A DNA stretch of 64,000 nt from Evernia prunastri (GCA_003184365.1 NKYR01000003.1:62001-126000), one strand, 5' to 3'; counted from the stretch's first letter, positions 35,059 to 46,066 are shown. Translations and numbers: made by a program. The notes: generated from the sequence alone by a model not told the origin.

Positions 35059-36213
35059 TCAAGAACCTTTGACTGCTGCCCCTCCACCTTTGGCCTTCCC
35101 ATACAGACTCCTCTTCACAGTCGACGGACAGGGTGGTGGCAGCCTCATGCTCAGCGAGTGGAAGTGGTTGATCGGCCCATTCCCATGTCCCAGACCGAAG
35201 CTCGTGCGTATGCCTGCTTCGACGTAGCGGACAGCCAGTTCCACCGCATCCGGTACGTCTTTGGTCCGGTCGGGAAATTTGGAGAGGGCGATGCCGCAGG
35301 CGATTGCAGCTAGACCGTCGATCAGCCCATCATTTGCAACTAGGATGGGGCGTGACTCCATGCGAAGAGCAGGCGAATATAGCAAGGAAGGTGGAAGGGG
35401 GGCGGCGGTGAGATGGACTTGCAAATGAACCAAGGGATGGACCTCAAGAAAACTTACATGCAAGGGAGCAGCCCGTGCCATGCGTGCTCTTGCTGGGTAG
35501 GTAGTCCGTCTCGTAAATTGTTGCCTCGCGCCCATCATAGAGGACATCCACGATAGTGTGCTTGTCAGCCTTTTCTTTTGAGACGTGACCGTCCTTCGTG
35601 AGGGGTAAGTGCCCGCCTTTCACCAAAACGTAACGGGGTCCAAGATTCTGAATGACTTTGGCCATGTTGACTATGTCGTCCAACGATTTGGGTTCGGGAG
35701 CTTCTAACCCGGCGTCTTCGAGCAGTAGTCGAGCTTCGGGGATGTTGGGTGTCAGAATGGTGGTCAGCGGCATGAGATTCATTCGCAGATTATGAACGGC
35801 TTCATTTGGAAGCAGCTGAGCTCCACTCGTTGCAACCATGACAGGGTCAACGACAGTGATCGGTTTACCATGCTTCTTCAGAGCACCTGCCACTGCATCG
35901 ACAGTGCTCGCAGACGCTAGCATGCCAATTTTAATAACATCGACACCAATGTCGTTGATGCAGGCGTCTATTTGTTCAACCACAAAGTCGGAGGGCACAT
36001 AGTGAATGCGAGAGACACTTTGAGTACTTTGAGCCGTTAGAGCGGTGGTCGCGGTCATGGCATAGCACGCATGAGCAGCAATCACTTTTTGGTCAGCTTC
36101 CAGTCCACTGTACTTGTGTTAGCTGTGGAGAGCACACTGCGCAGAGGCTCAATAACTCACGCTCCTCCGGAGCTGTCTGAGCCAGCGATGACAAGTATTC
36201 GTCTTCTGTCCAT
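35059..36213 (-). CDS. Hydroxymethylpyrimidine / phosphomethylpyrimidine kinase (thiamine synthesis)
   Basis: Three exons: 36161-36213, 35458-36107, 35059-35309 (introns 53 and 148 nt), 317 residues. ThiD-like ribokinase fold, phosphorylating HMP and HMP-P for thiamine pyrophosphate. Visible motifs: RRILVIAGSDSSGGAGLEAD at the start, HACYAMTATTALTAQST, IKIGMLASASTVDAV, VVDPVMVATSG, LTPNIPEARLLL, VLVKGGHLP, and the anion-hole block STHGTGCSLASAIA. The C-terminus reads YVEAGIRTSFGLGHGNGPIN then HFHS. Budding yeast THI20/21 carry an added C-terminal TenA thiaminase domain; this protein ends without it. The last intron is long and falls after GTGCSLA. Tail-to-tail with noxR. Confidence 0.93.
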
Positions 36214-36672
36214 GATGATTGATTTGGTATGATTGGTTGACTGACTACCTTACATAATATGTTGATGGGGTGGGTTTGAATGTGGTCGCGCGTTTTGCGC
36301 ATGGATGGTCTCTGGAGGGAAAGAAAGCGAAACATACGAGTGCGAGTACGGGTACGTCATTGGTCATTGCCCCAACACCAACTTTTGGGCAGGAGCGACT
36401 GTAAGACTCGCTCCCAATGCAATGCAATGCAATATGGCCTCCTCAGCAGTGCGAGTCTAGTGAAACGTGACAACATTAGCAAAAGAGACGGAGCTCTCTT
36501 TTCACAAATCACTCTGCTTGACCTTATTTTACCAATCCCATGGCATAGTTCCTTACCAATGATTATATACAATCCGATATAGACAAGCATCAGTCTCGCA
36601 CTTTTGCGTAGAGTCAGCCAGTCGGCCAGCCTGCCACTTACACGGTTCGATACCATGGATGTGTTGGGTATA
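36214..36672. other. Intergenic region
   Basis: Contains the promoter of the HMP kinase gene and the 3' flank of the F-box/LRR gene. Short unrecognised frames only. Confidence 0.4.
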
Positions 36673-38655
36673 TCAATCAGAGTCCCCCTCAAACTCAGAA
36701 ACCTCCGGATCTAATGACACTCTTAGTACGCAAGTGGACAATAAACAACACTTGAAGGGCCGATTTACCTCTGAATAGCATGAAGTCAAACCGGCCATCA
36801 ACCATTGAGGTCATTGTCTCTCTAATCATAGATTGCTCCTCGTCGGTCAAATTGTAATCAACATCCTGCATCGCTATATTGAGAAGTAGCCCATTGTTGC
36901 CCGGCCCAAGGTTCAGGATGAAGTCAATAATCCCGTTTGAGGTGAAGCGGGTCTGAGCATTGAATTCTAGCCTTCGCAAGGATTTCATAGAAGCCATGTC
37001 GCTCCAGATGGCGTCAGTAATGGCATAGCCACTTGACTCCCACACCTCAAGTCTTTGCAGGCTCGTCGCTAAAGTGCAGAAGTGCTTGTCCAGGAAGTAG
37101 TCCGAGACCTCCTGAAGTCGCATGTCCGTGAGGTTCTCAAGCTTGCCCAACGACTCTACGAGTAAGTCCACGTCTTCGGGATTGTCACTGCTCTCCCCCT
37201 TCAGCCATAGATCTTGGAGACTCGTCTGTTGCGACAGTGCCCGATGGAAGTCCCGGCGCTCGGACATTGAGTACCCCTCGAGCGCTAATTTGGTAAGGTG
37301 AATGCTGCTTTCGAGCAATACAGGAGTTAGAAGAGCTGGTGCACTGAGTAAATTGTACAAGGAGATTGTCCGCAGACTTTTGCATTGGCATAGCCAAGCA
37401 ATCACTTCGAGAAAGATGTCGTAGTGTCTCTTCTCGAGATCCTGGGTTGCGATACCGTTCTCTGAAAGCAGCAACGAGGTCAAATTGGTACACCCTTTCA
37501 ACATTGATAATGCCGGTATCGATTCGGCTTTGATACCATTAAGTTTTAGTTCTGTCAGAGTCTCCCGGTGACAGTTGAGTGCTAAAAAGCTTTCGGCTCC
37601 GATTTGAGAAACGCTGAAGATCTCAAAGGATTCCAACGACTGGGGACGAATATCATTGAGGAAAGTAGCGAAGTGTTGGTCTGCATCATCATTTTGCCTG
37701 AAAATGGATTAGGCTTGGGATTCAAGGTTCTCCGAGTCTGATCGTACCAGCCATAGAATTGCAGAGCCTTGAACAATGGGCAATGCGATTCGATGAGATT
37801 CCCTACGCCCTGTAGAGCTTCTCCTCGATAGACATTCAGCCGCTGTAAATTGGGCAGCTTTGGTATGCATTGAGATAGTACCCCATTGAGGACTAGTGGA
37901 CAATCAATTCATAGCACTGACAGAGGATAAAGGCAGACTTACTGGATCCAGATAGCTCTTCCAACATTGGGGTCTGCCTTGCGATTACTAATTAAAGAGT
38001 CACTGACTGTCCTATCGAGAAAACTTGACCGCTATACCTTCCAAAAGTCGATTGGCTGTCGTCTCAGCATCGATTCGAAGACCACTCTTTTTGCTGGATA
38101 TCTGAACATTTCGGTTGACCTCGAACTTCTCTAGTCCATCCTTGAAGAACATGCTGACCAAGTCAGCTTGTTGCGAAGTGTCCCGTAGCGATGCTCAAGC
38201 TCACCCACTGGTTTTGCCCAGGAATCTAGCATCCTGGAGCAGATATTCGAGATCCTGAAGACTCAAGGTGCGCACATATTTCGAATACGGAAACGATGTC
38301 TTGCCCAAACTGGAAAGTATAAGTGACCTCCACATACTAGCCCATTTACCAATAAGCTGCTCGCGTCCTTTCTCGTAAGCAGCTCGGCTGGTCCTTTCTT
38401 GTGGGGCCATCTCGATTTCATCATTGTAGGCGCTGGTAACAGGGGCCACGTCGTGCATACTGCAATGCGTCAGCATCAACGTGTGATTAAAATTGGGTAT
38501 CAGAGAGTACTGGTATACCGGTAGATGCTAGCTAAAGCAGGAACAGCAAGCTGCTTTCCGGCGCGAGCGCAGTGGTACAATGTGTCGAAATCCCTCTGCT
38601 CCCATAGCTGGTGGCAGATCATATGCAAGAGATCATCTGGGAGTAGCGCTGCCAT
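36673..38655 (-). CDS. F-box and leucine-rich-repeat protein
   Basis: Multi-exon gene (at least eight exons). First exons: 38519-38655, encoding MAALLPDDLLHMICHQLWEQ and RDFDTLYHCARAGKQLAVPA, an F-box, and 38205-38459. Later exons give LRR text such as TEL-KLNGI, CTNLTSLLLSENGI, CKSLRTISLYNLL, TSLQDLWLKGES, LENLTDMRL, SLQRLEVWES and KSLRRLEFNAQTRFTSNGII. After a small intron near 36711-36765 the protein ends DPEVSEFEGDSD at 36673. F-box/LRR proteins are substrate adaptors of SCF ubiquitin ligases; the substrate is unknown. Boundaries of the small middle exons (37700-38160) are read by eye and are approximate. Confidence 0.75.
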
Positions 38656-39268
38656 GGTGTCTGGCTATTTGGAGTATCCGTTAGAGTAAGAAAGTTCAAT
38701 TGGTGGAAGGGAATTGGCTCAAGATCGTTGCAAGAACCAGAAATGGACGTCACTCGACACTGGTTGAAGCGCGGAAAAAGACCGCGGACGCGAAGCCAAG
38801 CGCGTATTACTTCTTGGGGTAAAGCGTGCCGCATCCGGCTAGCCTGCCCCTCGCCGCCCTTCACTTCTTGCTGTCAAAGGAGTACCTGCTGGTGTGCTGG
38901 GGGAGTATGCAACCACGCAACGTAACAGCAGGTCTAAGGATTAGAGCTACACTCAACGTGATTTGTTAGGTATACAGAAAGGTATGCCAATGTGCCTACA
39001 GATACTCCTTAGCCAACTCAATACCAGTCCAGCTATTCAATATACTTGGCGTAAAAACCATAGTCAACTAAAATGTCCAGTATTTTGTTAAAAATTGGCC
39101 CCCAGTCATCCCTGCCCATCGCATGTTGCTGAAACAACGTGATTTACCAATGTATATAGTACAGGGTTCAGAGACCTCTAGCAAAATTAATCCATCCACC
39201 CTAAAATTTTTCGAAACACTTCTTCTTGGCTTCTTTTGCACCCTAGCAACCCTCCTCATTCTTTTAAG
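38656..39268. other. Intergenic region between F-box and kinase starts
   Basis: 613 bp between divergent genes. AT-rich towards 39000-39200. No TATA box or repeat stands out. Confidence 0.4.
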
Positions 39269-40684
39269 ATGGGTGTTGAAGGGGCCTTGATTTTTGCGGG
39301 TGATAGTGAATCGGAAGTATTCGCACAAGCTCAGAGCCAAGAGATATCCATTATATTCAGATATGCTTTGAATCCGAAATTCCCCCAGAGTCTTCCAAGC
39401 CGCATTGTCAATTGCTTTCATGACCTACCGGTCGAGGCCTGCGAAACGTTCCCACATCGTGCTTCCATGCGCGAAGCGGTATGGTCATCCATACGTGGGG
39501 TGTGGGATCAGTGCATAGGGCACCCGTCTATCGCTGCGCCGGACGTTACTGTTGAGATCTACGAGGATGCGAAACAGCAGCAATGGCGCATCTCTCACGA
39601 AGGCATATACACGCAATACGTGGAATCACTGTTACCAGTAAACAACCTTTCCCGGTCGGGAGAAAGGAAACTTGAAGTCCACGACACCATCGACTATTCA
39701 CGCCTCGTTCAGATCAGGCAGCTAGCAGGAAGAGGCAGGACTGTAGTGGTCCGCAGCTCTCCAAGCTCTAAGGCTCTCCACGTTTTCAAAGGGGTTGAAT
39801 TCGGTGCGTTCCTAGAGTGGGGTGCTAATTTTCCACACGTAAGGGATTCTTGTTACAATGAGATCCGGATGATCTCGTCACTACCAAAGCACCCTAACAT
39901 AGTCCCTCCACCAAACATTTTAGTCACCGTCAGAAAAATTGGCGATGACCAACAAGCCTTTATCTGTGGTGCTCTGTATCCGTACATGGAGCATGGTTCA
40001 CTAGATGATCAAATCCAGAACACCAAGGCTACCGAAGCACGTCTACCACTGATCAGCAAAGCAGCATGGTGTTTTCAGATGGCTTCGGCGATCGCTCACG
40101 CCCATCTCGTGGCTCACACTTACCACATGGACATCAAACCAGCCAATTTCATCCTGAATCCGCAGAAAGACTTGCTTTGGATCGACTGGGAACAGAGTGC
40201 AGCACCACCGTGTACCCTCGCGCCCGAAGCCGACGGGTCTTGGGACGTCAGAGAGGCAAGGATCGGTACTTCAATTTGTGAGGGCGCAGACTCAGCAAAG
40301 CCGAAGCTGGTGTACGAAAAGTACTCTGGTCCAGATCGGGAAAACCTTGCCTGGAGTTGGCCCAGGTGGAACGTGTTTCCACACTGGAGGGATTTGTATC
40401 CCCGGGCCTTGGAGGCAGCAGAAGTTTTCAGCCTCGGTCGAACCATGTGGATGCTGTTGGAGCAGCTGACACAGAGCGAGGTGGAGGACCTTGATCAAAT
40501 CGGTGTATTCTGGAGCGACACGGCAAAAGACATTCCGGAGGATTGGAAGGGCATTCTGAACCGCTGTCTCGATCCTGATCCGAACGCGAGAATTGGCTTG
40601 TTGGAGCTGGTGGACTTTTGGGCCGCAGCACAGCGCGAAGGCCGGGCATGTCCCCCTTGCTCCTCAACGTTATCATCAGTCTAA
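39269..40684 (+). CDS. Atypical protein kinase-like protein
   Basis: Intronless frame; ATG at 39269 (MGVEGALIFAGDSE) gives 471 residues. The C-terminal half is a protein-kinase fold: a possible lysine in ALHVFKG, NEIRMISSLPKHPNIVPPP (helix C and after), AFICGALYPYMEHGSLDDQI (hinge), the catalytic loop HMDIKPANFIL with the H-x-D-x-K-x-x-N pattern, and IDWEQ in the place of DFG. An APE-like region and EVFSLGRTMWMLLEQL, then the motif NRCLDPDPNARIGLLELVDF with the usual subdomain XI Arg. The glycine loop is not recognisable. The N-terminal half (about 170 residues) has no recognised domain. Such lineage-specific kinases are common in fungi; substrate unknown. Absence of introns contrasts with most neighbours. 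Confidence 0.8.
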   Translation: MGVEGALIFAGDSESEVFAQAQSQEISIIFRYALNPKFPQSLPSRIVNCFHDLPVEACETFPHRASMREAVWSSIRGVWDQCIGHPSIAAPDVTVEIYEDAKQQQWRISHEGIYTQYVESLLPVNNLSRSGERKLEVHDTIDYSRLVQIRQLAGRGRTVVVRSSPSSKALHVFKGVEFGAFLEWGANFPHVRDSCYNEIRMISSLPKHPNIVPPPNILVTVRKIGDDQQAFICGALYPYMEHGSLDDQIQNTKATEARLPLISKAAWCFQMASAIAHAHLVAHTYHMDIKPANFILNPQKDLLWIDWEQSAAPPCTLAPEADGSWDVREARIGTSICEGADSAKPKLVYEKYSGPDRENLAWSWPRWNVFPHWRDLYPRALEAAEVFSLGRTMWMLLEQLTQSEVEDLDQIGVFWSDTAKDIPEDWKGILNRCLDPDPNARIGLLELVDFWAAAQREGRACPPCSSTLSSV

Positions 40685-42042
40685 AAAGGGTCTTATAATC
40701 GTACAGGGTACAGAGTCAATCCATCCACTCTGAACATTTTCACACAGCTGCTGCTTAGAGAGCCAGCCACCAAATATTGACAGACCTAGACAGTTGTTGT
40801 ACAACATCGACCGTACGTGCTCAAGTCGCGATGGCCCTTCATGCCCTGCCTTATGCTGTGGAGCGTTACAACGCCCTGTCCGAGCTTCGTATGGCAAATG
40901 ACCAATTCGAATCCGCCTGATCCTTTGAGATCCTCTTCCCAGAACTGGGAAAGCATTTGCAAAACACCATGTCGAAAAATGCTGGGAACTGCCCTACCGC
41001 ACAACCATTTTCTCTTGGAGCACCATGAATCATAGCGGTGCCGTGAGATACTACAAGTGGCGCGACGGAGCTTGCGGGTGTCAATGCGATGTTCCAGTGC
41101 CTGGCGCTTCACTGGATCAGGGCCTTGCGACACATAAATTGGCCCACGCGGCTGTGAAGTATTCCTAGACCGTCATCCGATGCAATCCTTCCTTCTGGAC
41201 CTCGGGGCCATACTTGAGAAGTGGAATCTGGCTTGGCATCTGCTTCTAGTTGAAAAAGCTGTCGACAGGCCCCCAACCATTGAGTTCACCAGTGGGCGCG
41301 CGAACATCGCGCATCCTTTTCACATCGCACCGGACAATGCCAACATCATTGATGTCATGTGGCAATTCAGCTCCGATCCGTCGGGCTCCTCTGTCCATCC
41401 AGGACCAACATCTCAACCCCTTTTAGGGCCCACTAGCTAATCAACGTTTAGGTCCAGAGGATGACGAGCAACCTACGGTCTTCAGCCAGTACAAGAATCG
41501 CTGCAAGTCAAAAAGAACCCGCAAGAGTCGAGGCATTTGTTTTTGCAAAGACTACTGCATCAACCGAGGCAATATGGATACTGTAAGGTCGACGGGGGTT
41601 TTTCGGAATGATACTGATAGTCAAATAGCAGTCTCTTTTCTAGCCGATAGTATAAAGGAGCTTGCTATTTAAGGCACGAAATTACTATCAACGTCTTATT
41701 GTGCGTACTATTTAGTGACTAATCGCGTTGTTTATCTCCTTTCCTTACTTTGTTGATCATTTAGGCTTACTAATTGACGTCGACGGCTCACGCTGTAAGG
41801 CAGTACTTTACTGACGTATAACACCTGTGCTTTATAAAGGCCCTGCGACTGTTGGGGAACCCTTTTCGATTTGATTTCGGCCAATCAGCGATTACAAAGA
41901 TTGATTATGTAAACTCGCATAGTTCATCCATTAGGGACTAAGGTTACTACTGTAATTCCTGCTGCCGGAGAGTTGGGACTATCAGTCAATCAATCAGCTA
42001 TATAAATTAGTTTTGTACACATCTGAGTAAAATCTGGTGAGT
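40685..42042. other. Accessory island with decayed coding DNA, then RAD9 upstream region
   Basis: Holds the degraded coding stretch described separately (40830-41640), then about 400 bp of AT-rich DNA with TATAAATTAG (about 42000) before RAD9. Confidence 0.4.
40830..41640 (+). pseudogene. Possible decayed protein-coding stretch of unknown family
   Basis: Conceptual pieces in the plus direction look protein-like but are split by stops: MALHALPYAVERYNALSELR then MANDQFESA, a stop, then SFEILFPELGKHLQNTMSKN; later FQCLALHWIRALRHINWPTR; then a frame from 41180 with AILEKWNLAWHLLLVEKAVD and IAHPFHIAPDNANIIDVMWQ ending 41438; and a last piece RCKSKRTRKSRGICFCKDYC at about 41495-41555. I do not recognise the family. 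It may be one gene with undetected introns or a relic; repeated stops inside otherwise sensible text favour a relic. No ends or repeats of a mobile element were found. Confidence 0.35.
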
Positions 42043-43721
42043 ATGCATACACTTAGTTTCTCACTGACACTCGAGGGTGTAGTCCGTGTCCATGATGCAG
42101 TCTTGTGCCTCGCCAAGTTCAGCGAAGTGGTTTCATTGGAAGCTCGCGAGGACAAAGTGCGAGAGATCCCACCTTTCTGCCATTCACCTCGACATTTAAA
42201 CTAATCATCATTTACAAACCAGCTGGTCCTGACTGCCTTGAATTCGTCCAAGTCTGCTTACGCGTCCTTCTCCTTGGATAAGACTGCTTTCTTCGAGAAG
42301 TACAATTTCAATGCTGCAAAGGCCAAAAGTCAACAGTCAGCCGAAGATGCCGCGGCTCGCTTTACATGTCAACTGTACAACAAAGTATAAGTGTCGTGTC
42401 TTCTGTACTACTTTCATTCCGTCTGATTTCCGCTAGGCGCTTCTCTCCGTATTCAAGGGTCGATTAGGCGATGTACGAGATAAAGACACCGCCGTTGAAC
42501 GCTGCGAGTGCTATATTCAAGATCAGCCTGATAAGACTGAGTGCCGACTCATCGTGAAGATGCTCTGTAGGCACGGTGTGTAAACGTCCCTAATGTACTT
42601 TGACATACTAATACCTGTGACCCCTGAAAGGTGTAACAAAAACCTACAAACTTACATACGAGTCAGTCGAGGTGATGCACGCTTTATTCAATAAGAATGC
42701 AGCAAAGAACACGTGGACCATCGGCGCCAGCACTTTGAGGTCCTTCGCTGAGTATTTCGGAACCAATACCGAGCAATTGGATATTTCATCAGAAGGCGGA
42801 CGGGCAACATTCACAAGCTATACAGAGAAAATCATGAATGGGCGAGGTTTGCGACCTCAATGAATCCAAAAAGGGCATAAATCTCGATTACTGATGTCGA
42901 TATAGACGTACTGAAGCAACCTTTGCAGACCTCGATTACTATAGACAATCTGGACTTTGAAGACTTCAAGGTAGAGGAGCAGCTTCATATCGGCATTAAC
43001 GTCAAAGACTTTAAAGCCATCGTCACGCACGCCGAAACATTTAAGACGAGTATCACAGCCTTGTATTCCTTCCCTACTAGACCAATGCAACTAAGCTACC
43101 ACGAGCATGGCATGCAATGCGAGTTCACCCTAATGACCATTGGAGATTATCGAGGAGGTTCTGTCACACCTGCTCCTGCTGCGGTACGGCAAGTTTCGGC
43201 TGCGCCAGCTGAGAGAGCGCCATCACGTCAATCTACTGCCCTGACCGCCGTTCAGCCAAAGACGACGACCATGCCCCCACCAAGTCAAATACTATCACGC
43301 AGCTTTACCAGAGAGCCACAAAGTCAAAGAACGCAAAGACCTTCACCTCCACCTCCAAAGGCTAGCTTAGATCCCGAGAGCTTGTTCTTACCAGCAGATG
43401 AAGACGATGATCGCATATGGGGCGAGAGAAACTATGACGACGAGCAGCAGGACACGCTTGGCTGGGATGCGAGCGCCAACAACGTAAGCATTTCGGTCGT
43501 TGTTCGTTTTGTAAACTCACTTGAACTTAGGACACATCTTTGGGCGGTCGACGAAGGGATCAAGACACCTCTTCGAGATTGCCACCATATCCTGCCTGGC
43601 AGGAAGACCCCAACAGCCGTATAGCGCCCACGCAAAAGATATCCGAAGCATGTCAAATCCTCAATCGTAGCGCTAATTATCACTAATACAATTCCAGATC
43701 CGAGGCTTGTTTGATGACTGA
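42043..43721 (+). CDS. rad9: DNA damage checkpoint clamp subunit RAD9
   Basis: Seven exons: 42043-42156, 42223-42384, 42437-42575, 42631-42846, 42906-43483, 43531-43647, 43698-43721; 449 residues. The PCNA-like part begins MHTLSFSLTLEGVVRVHDAV and shows LVLTALNSSKSAYASFSLDK, NKALLSVFKGRLGDV, ARFTCQLYN and FKAIVTHAETFKTSITALYS. The C-terminal tail is Pro/Ser-rich and acidic (DPESLFLPADEDDDRIWGER), as expected of the phosphorylated tail that recruits TopBP1-like proteins. It belongs to the 9-1-1 clamp with Rad1 and Hus1. The final intron (43648-43697) needs a GC donor (GAA|GCATGT) to give the conserved last residues ISE-IRGLFDD. Upstream GT sites destroy this end. Confidence 0.92.
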
Positions 43722-43727
43722 GACAAC

Positions 43728-43962
43728 ATGTTTCTCGGACTGTTGCTGCAAGAGTCCGCCTTTGCTTTCCGATTGAGTCGCGCCATTACGCGTGATCCTC
43801 TGAGATTTCTGTAAGTAGCCTCTCGGCCCTTCAAGATAGCGGTGACTGACTTGACCCTGTAGCAGGCAGCGTGGATTTTCGAGCGATTACGAACGCAATA
43901 AAGCTCCAGTAATCGATCTGGGACATCGAACAGCTTCAGGTTTACCAGCTGCTGTCCAATAG
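43728..43962 (+). CDS. Hypothetical 60-residue spliced ORF directly after RAD9
   Basis: ATG lies six bases after the RAD9 stop codon. Exons 43728-43810 and 43863-43962 are joined by a textbook intron (GTAAGT, CTGAC, AG; 52 nt), with a second AG three bases on (AGCAG), giving one residue more or less. Product: MFLGLLLQESAFAFRLSRAI, then RQRGFSSDYERNKAPVIDLG, ending GLPAAVQ. The frame was chosen because it is the longest through the splice; another frame downstream (SIWDIEQLQVYQLLSNSPEI) also looks protein-like. It may be part of the RAD9 3' untranslated region, an alternative RAD9 end, or a small separate gene. No family recognised. Confidence 0.3.
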
Positions 43963-44202
43963 CCCCGAAATCGCACGAAATGAAGGCTTGCTACCGTGTC
44001 TTCTATCATTCTGTATGCTGCTCATATTTCAGAACGAGAATAGCCACGAGGTAATGGTTCCGCCGCCAACAATGCTGTCAACTTGCATGCCGATGGTACC
44101 CTCAATTCACAGGCTCAATACCCGGAATCTCGATTACGCTCCGAAACATTCTCGCCACGTAATAGCCCATGATCAATTTTCATAGCGGTAGATCCTTTTG
44201 AT

Positions 44203-45270
44203 TCAAGGTTCAGGGCCTTTTGCCCAAAAAAAGCTTGTGGCACACCCAGCTCCAACTCCTACCACTCTCATCGAGTGATCAAATTCTTGGTTTAAGATTT
44301 CGTTCCACTTTCCCTTCACATCCCCATTTTCGTCAATGTCCAAACCGCAATTGCCGTGCTCGCCCCAGCCCCAGCTGATGACCTTCCCCTCCTTCGTCAA
44401 CGCGATCACATGCTCGCTCCCCACAGCAAACGTTTCGATATGCGGCAGGCCATGCGGGGCGAGCTGGCCATGGTCATTACGACCCCAAGACCTGATCTTG
44501 CCCGATTCTTCTAAGACGAAAATACTACCCCAGCTGGCTCCTATGTCTTTCCAATTAGGAACAGAGGCAGGTGCTTGAGATCGGAGTTCCCATTTATTCG
44601 ATCCCAGAATTTTATGTTGACCTTTTGATGGCTCTCCCACTAGGTAAGTGGTTTCCCTTCCGCAAACAGCGCGAACCACACTAAAGCCCACATCTGCGAC
44701 TTCTCGTGGTGTCCAGACAATCTCCTCTGGGAGACCCAGTTGGCCTTTGCGGCCATTTCCCCAGCCATAAATCCTACCGTCTTCTAAGACAACCACTGTG
44801 TGATCAACGCCACAAGCAACATCCACTATCGTTGACCACTGAAGAACTGGAGGGAAGTTTGGAAGCGTCTGCAGTGCCATAGAACCTGACGCTCTGCCCG
44901 TACCAGGTTCACCTTTTGAGCCTGAACCTGCTGTATACACGTCATTGTCCGAGCTCACGAAGACTGAACCATCCCAGAAGGCTGAGCATGATTTCAATTT
45001 GGTGCCTAAGGCTGACATGTGCGTCTTCTGGAAGATGGGCATTGAGCTCATTGAAAAGCCTGACTCCAATGTTCCACCCCGAGGTGAACCAGCACAATAC
45101 GCAGTCCCCTCATCATAAAGGACCAAAGTATGGTTTCCTCCGGCTGCGACAGTCATTGGCGAGCCTGACAGCTCTGGATTGAGCCAACATCTTTGAGGCG
45201 TAGACTGATCAACTCTATTTCCAATGCCCAGCTGCCCAGAGCCGTTAGACCCAAATGCATACAGAATCAT
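44203..45270 (-). CDS. RCC1-repeat protein, ATS1/KTI13-like
   Basis: Intronless, 355 residues from ATG 45270 (MILYAFGSNGSGQLGIGNRV); an in-frame ATG 24 codons upstream exists but adds sequence without similarity. Repeated blade motifs: AFGSNGSGQLGIGN, VACGVDHTVVVLEDGRIYGW then GNGRKGQLGLP, GKIRSWGRNDHGQLAPHG, SEHVIALTKEGKVISWGWGE then HGNCGLD. The small size and the final blade with WGWGEHGNCG fit yeast Ats1/Kti13, the partner of Kti11 in tRNA wobble-uridine (Elongator) and diphthamide modification. Larger RCC1/GEF proteins have longer blades. Divergent from RPS16, 186 bp between starts. Confidence 0.82.
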   Translation of the reverse strand: MILYAFGSNGSGQLGIGNRVDQSTPQRCWLNPELSGSPMTVAAGGNHTLVLYDEGTAYCAGSPRGGTLESGFSMSSMPIFQKTHMSALGTKLKSCSAFWDGSVFVSSDNDVYTAGSGSKGEPGTGRASGSMALQTLPNFPPVLQWSTIVDVACGVDHTVVVLEDGRIYGWGNGRKGQLGLPEEIVWTPREVADVGFSVVRAVCGRETTYLVGEPSKGQHKILGSNKWELRSQAPASVPNWKDIGASWGSIFVLEESGKIRSWGRNDHGQLAPHGLPHIETFAVGSEHVIALTKEGKVISWGWGEHGNCGLDIDENGDVKGKWNEILNQEFDHSMRVVGVGAGCATSFFWAKGPEP

Positions 45271-45456
45271 TCTGAAAAATGCTTGAAATGGTCTGGCACA
45301 AGGAGAAAAATGTTGATAGGACTCGGGTACATGGCTTGGCATTCAGCCTTACACTCGCTTAGTGGAGTGCTAGCGTCCCGCACCGCGCTAAGAAAATGTG
45401 ACAACCTCTTGGTGCATCACCAGCAACCTTTGTAACACTTCCAACATACCACAATC

Positions 45457-46066
45457 ATGGCTACGACACAGAGTGTGCAGTGCTTCGGCAAGAAGAAGAC
45501 TGGTATGTCCAAATCATGCGTCTAGCCGCCATAAATTACTAACAAGATGCTCTCAGCAACCGCTGTCGCACATTGCAAGGTAGCCTCCACTTACCTGGTA
45601 GCCGAGCGCGCTCAAGCCAACTTACGATTATTGCTCCAGGCTGGAAAAGGCCTCGTCAAAGTAAACGGCAAACCTCTCGCCCTCACGCAACCCGAAATCC
45701 TTCGCTTCAAGGTAAGATGCGTCTCACCTCTTGTCTTCCGAGTCCATCCTCCTCTAACGGCGACGAACCCTACAGGTCTATGAACCCCTACTCATCGTCG
45801 GTCTTGACAAATTCGCCAACGTCGACATCCGCGTCCGGGTCTCAGGCGGTGGTCATACATCCCAGATCTACGCTATCCGCCAAGCCATCGCGAAGTCAAT
45901 CGTGGCCTACTACCAGAAATATGTGGATGAGTATGCGAAGAACCAGTTGAAGCAGGCTTTGGTGGCATACGATCGGACACTACTGGTGGCAGATAACCGG
46001 CGTTGCGAGCCGAAGAAGTTTGGAGGACCAGGAGCAAGAGCGAGGTACCAGAAATCATACCGTTGA
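45457..46066 (+). CDS. RPS16: 40S ribosomal protein S16 (uS9)
   Basis: Four exons: 45457-45502, 45557-45579 (23 nt), 45640-45711, 45776-46066; 143 residues, the normal length. Sequence MATTQSVQCFGKKKTATAVA then HCKAGKGLVKVNGKPLAL, LRFKVYEPLLIVGLDKFANV, and VRVSGGGHTSQIYAIRQAIA are typical; it ends GARARYQKSYR, whose C-terminal Arg contacts the P-site tRNA in this family. Many small introns near the 5' end are usual for fungal ribosomal protein genes. Shares a short divergent promoter with the RCC1-repeat gene. Confidence 0.97.

Noticed and set aside
41700..42000. AT-rich stretch considered as a solo LTR
   Set aside because: No matching TG...CA ends, second copy or target duplication could be found.
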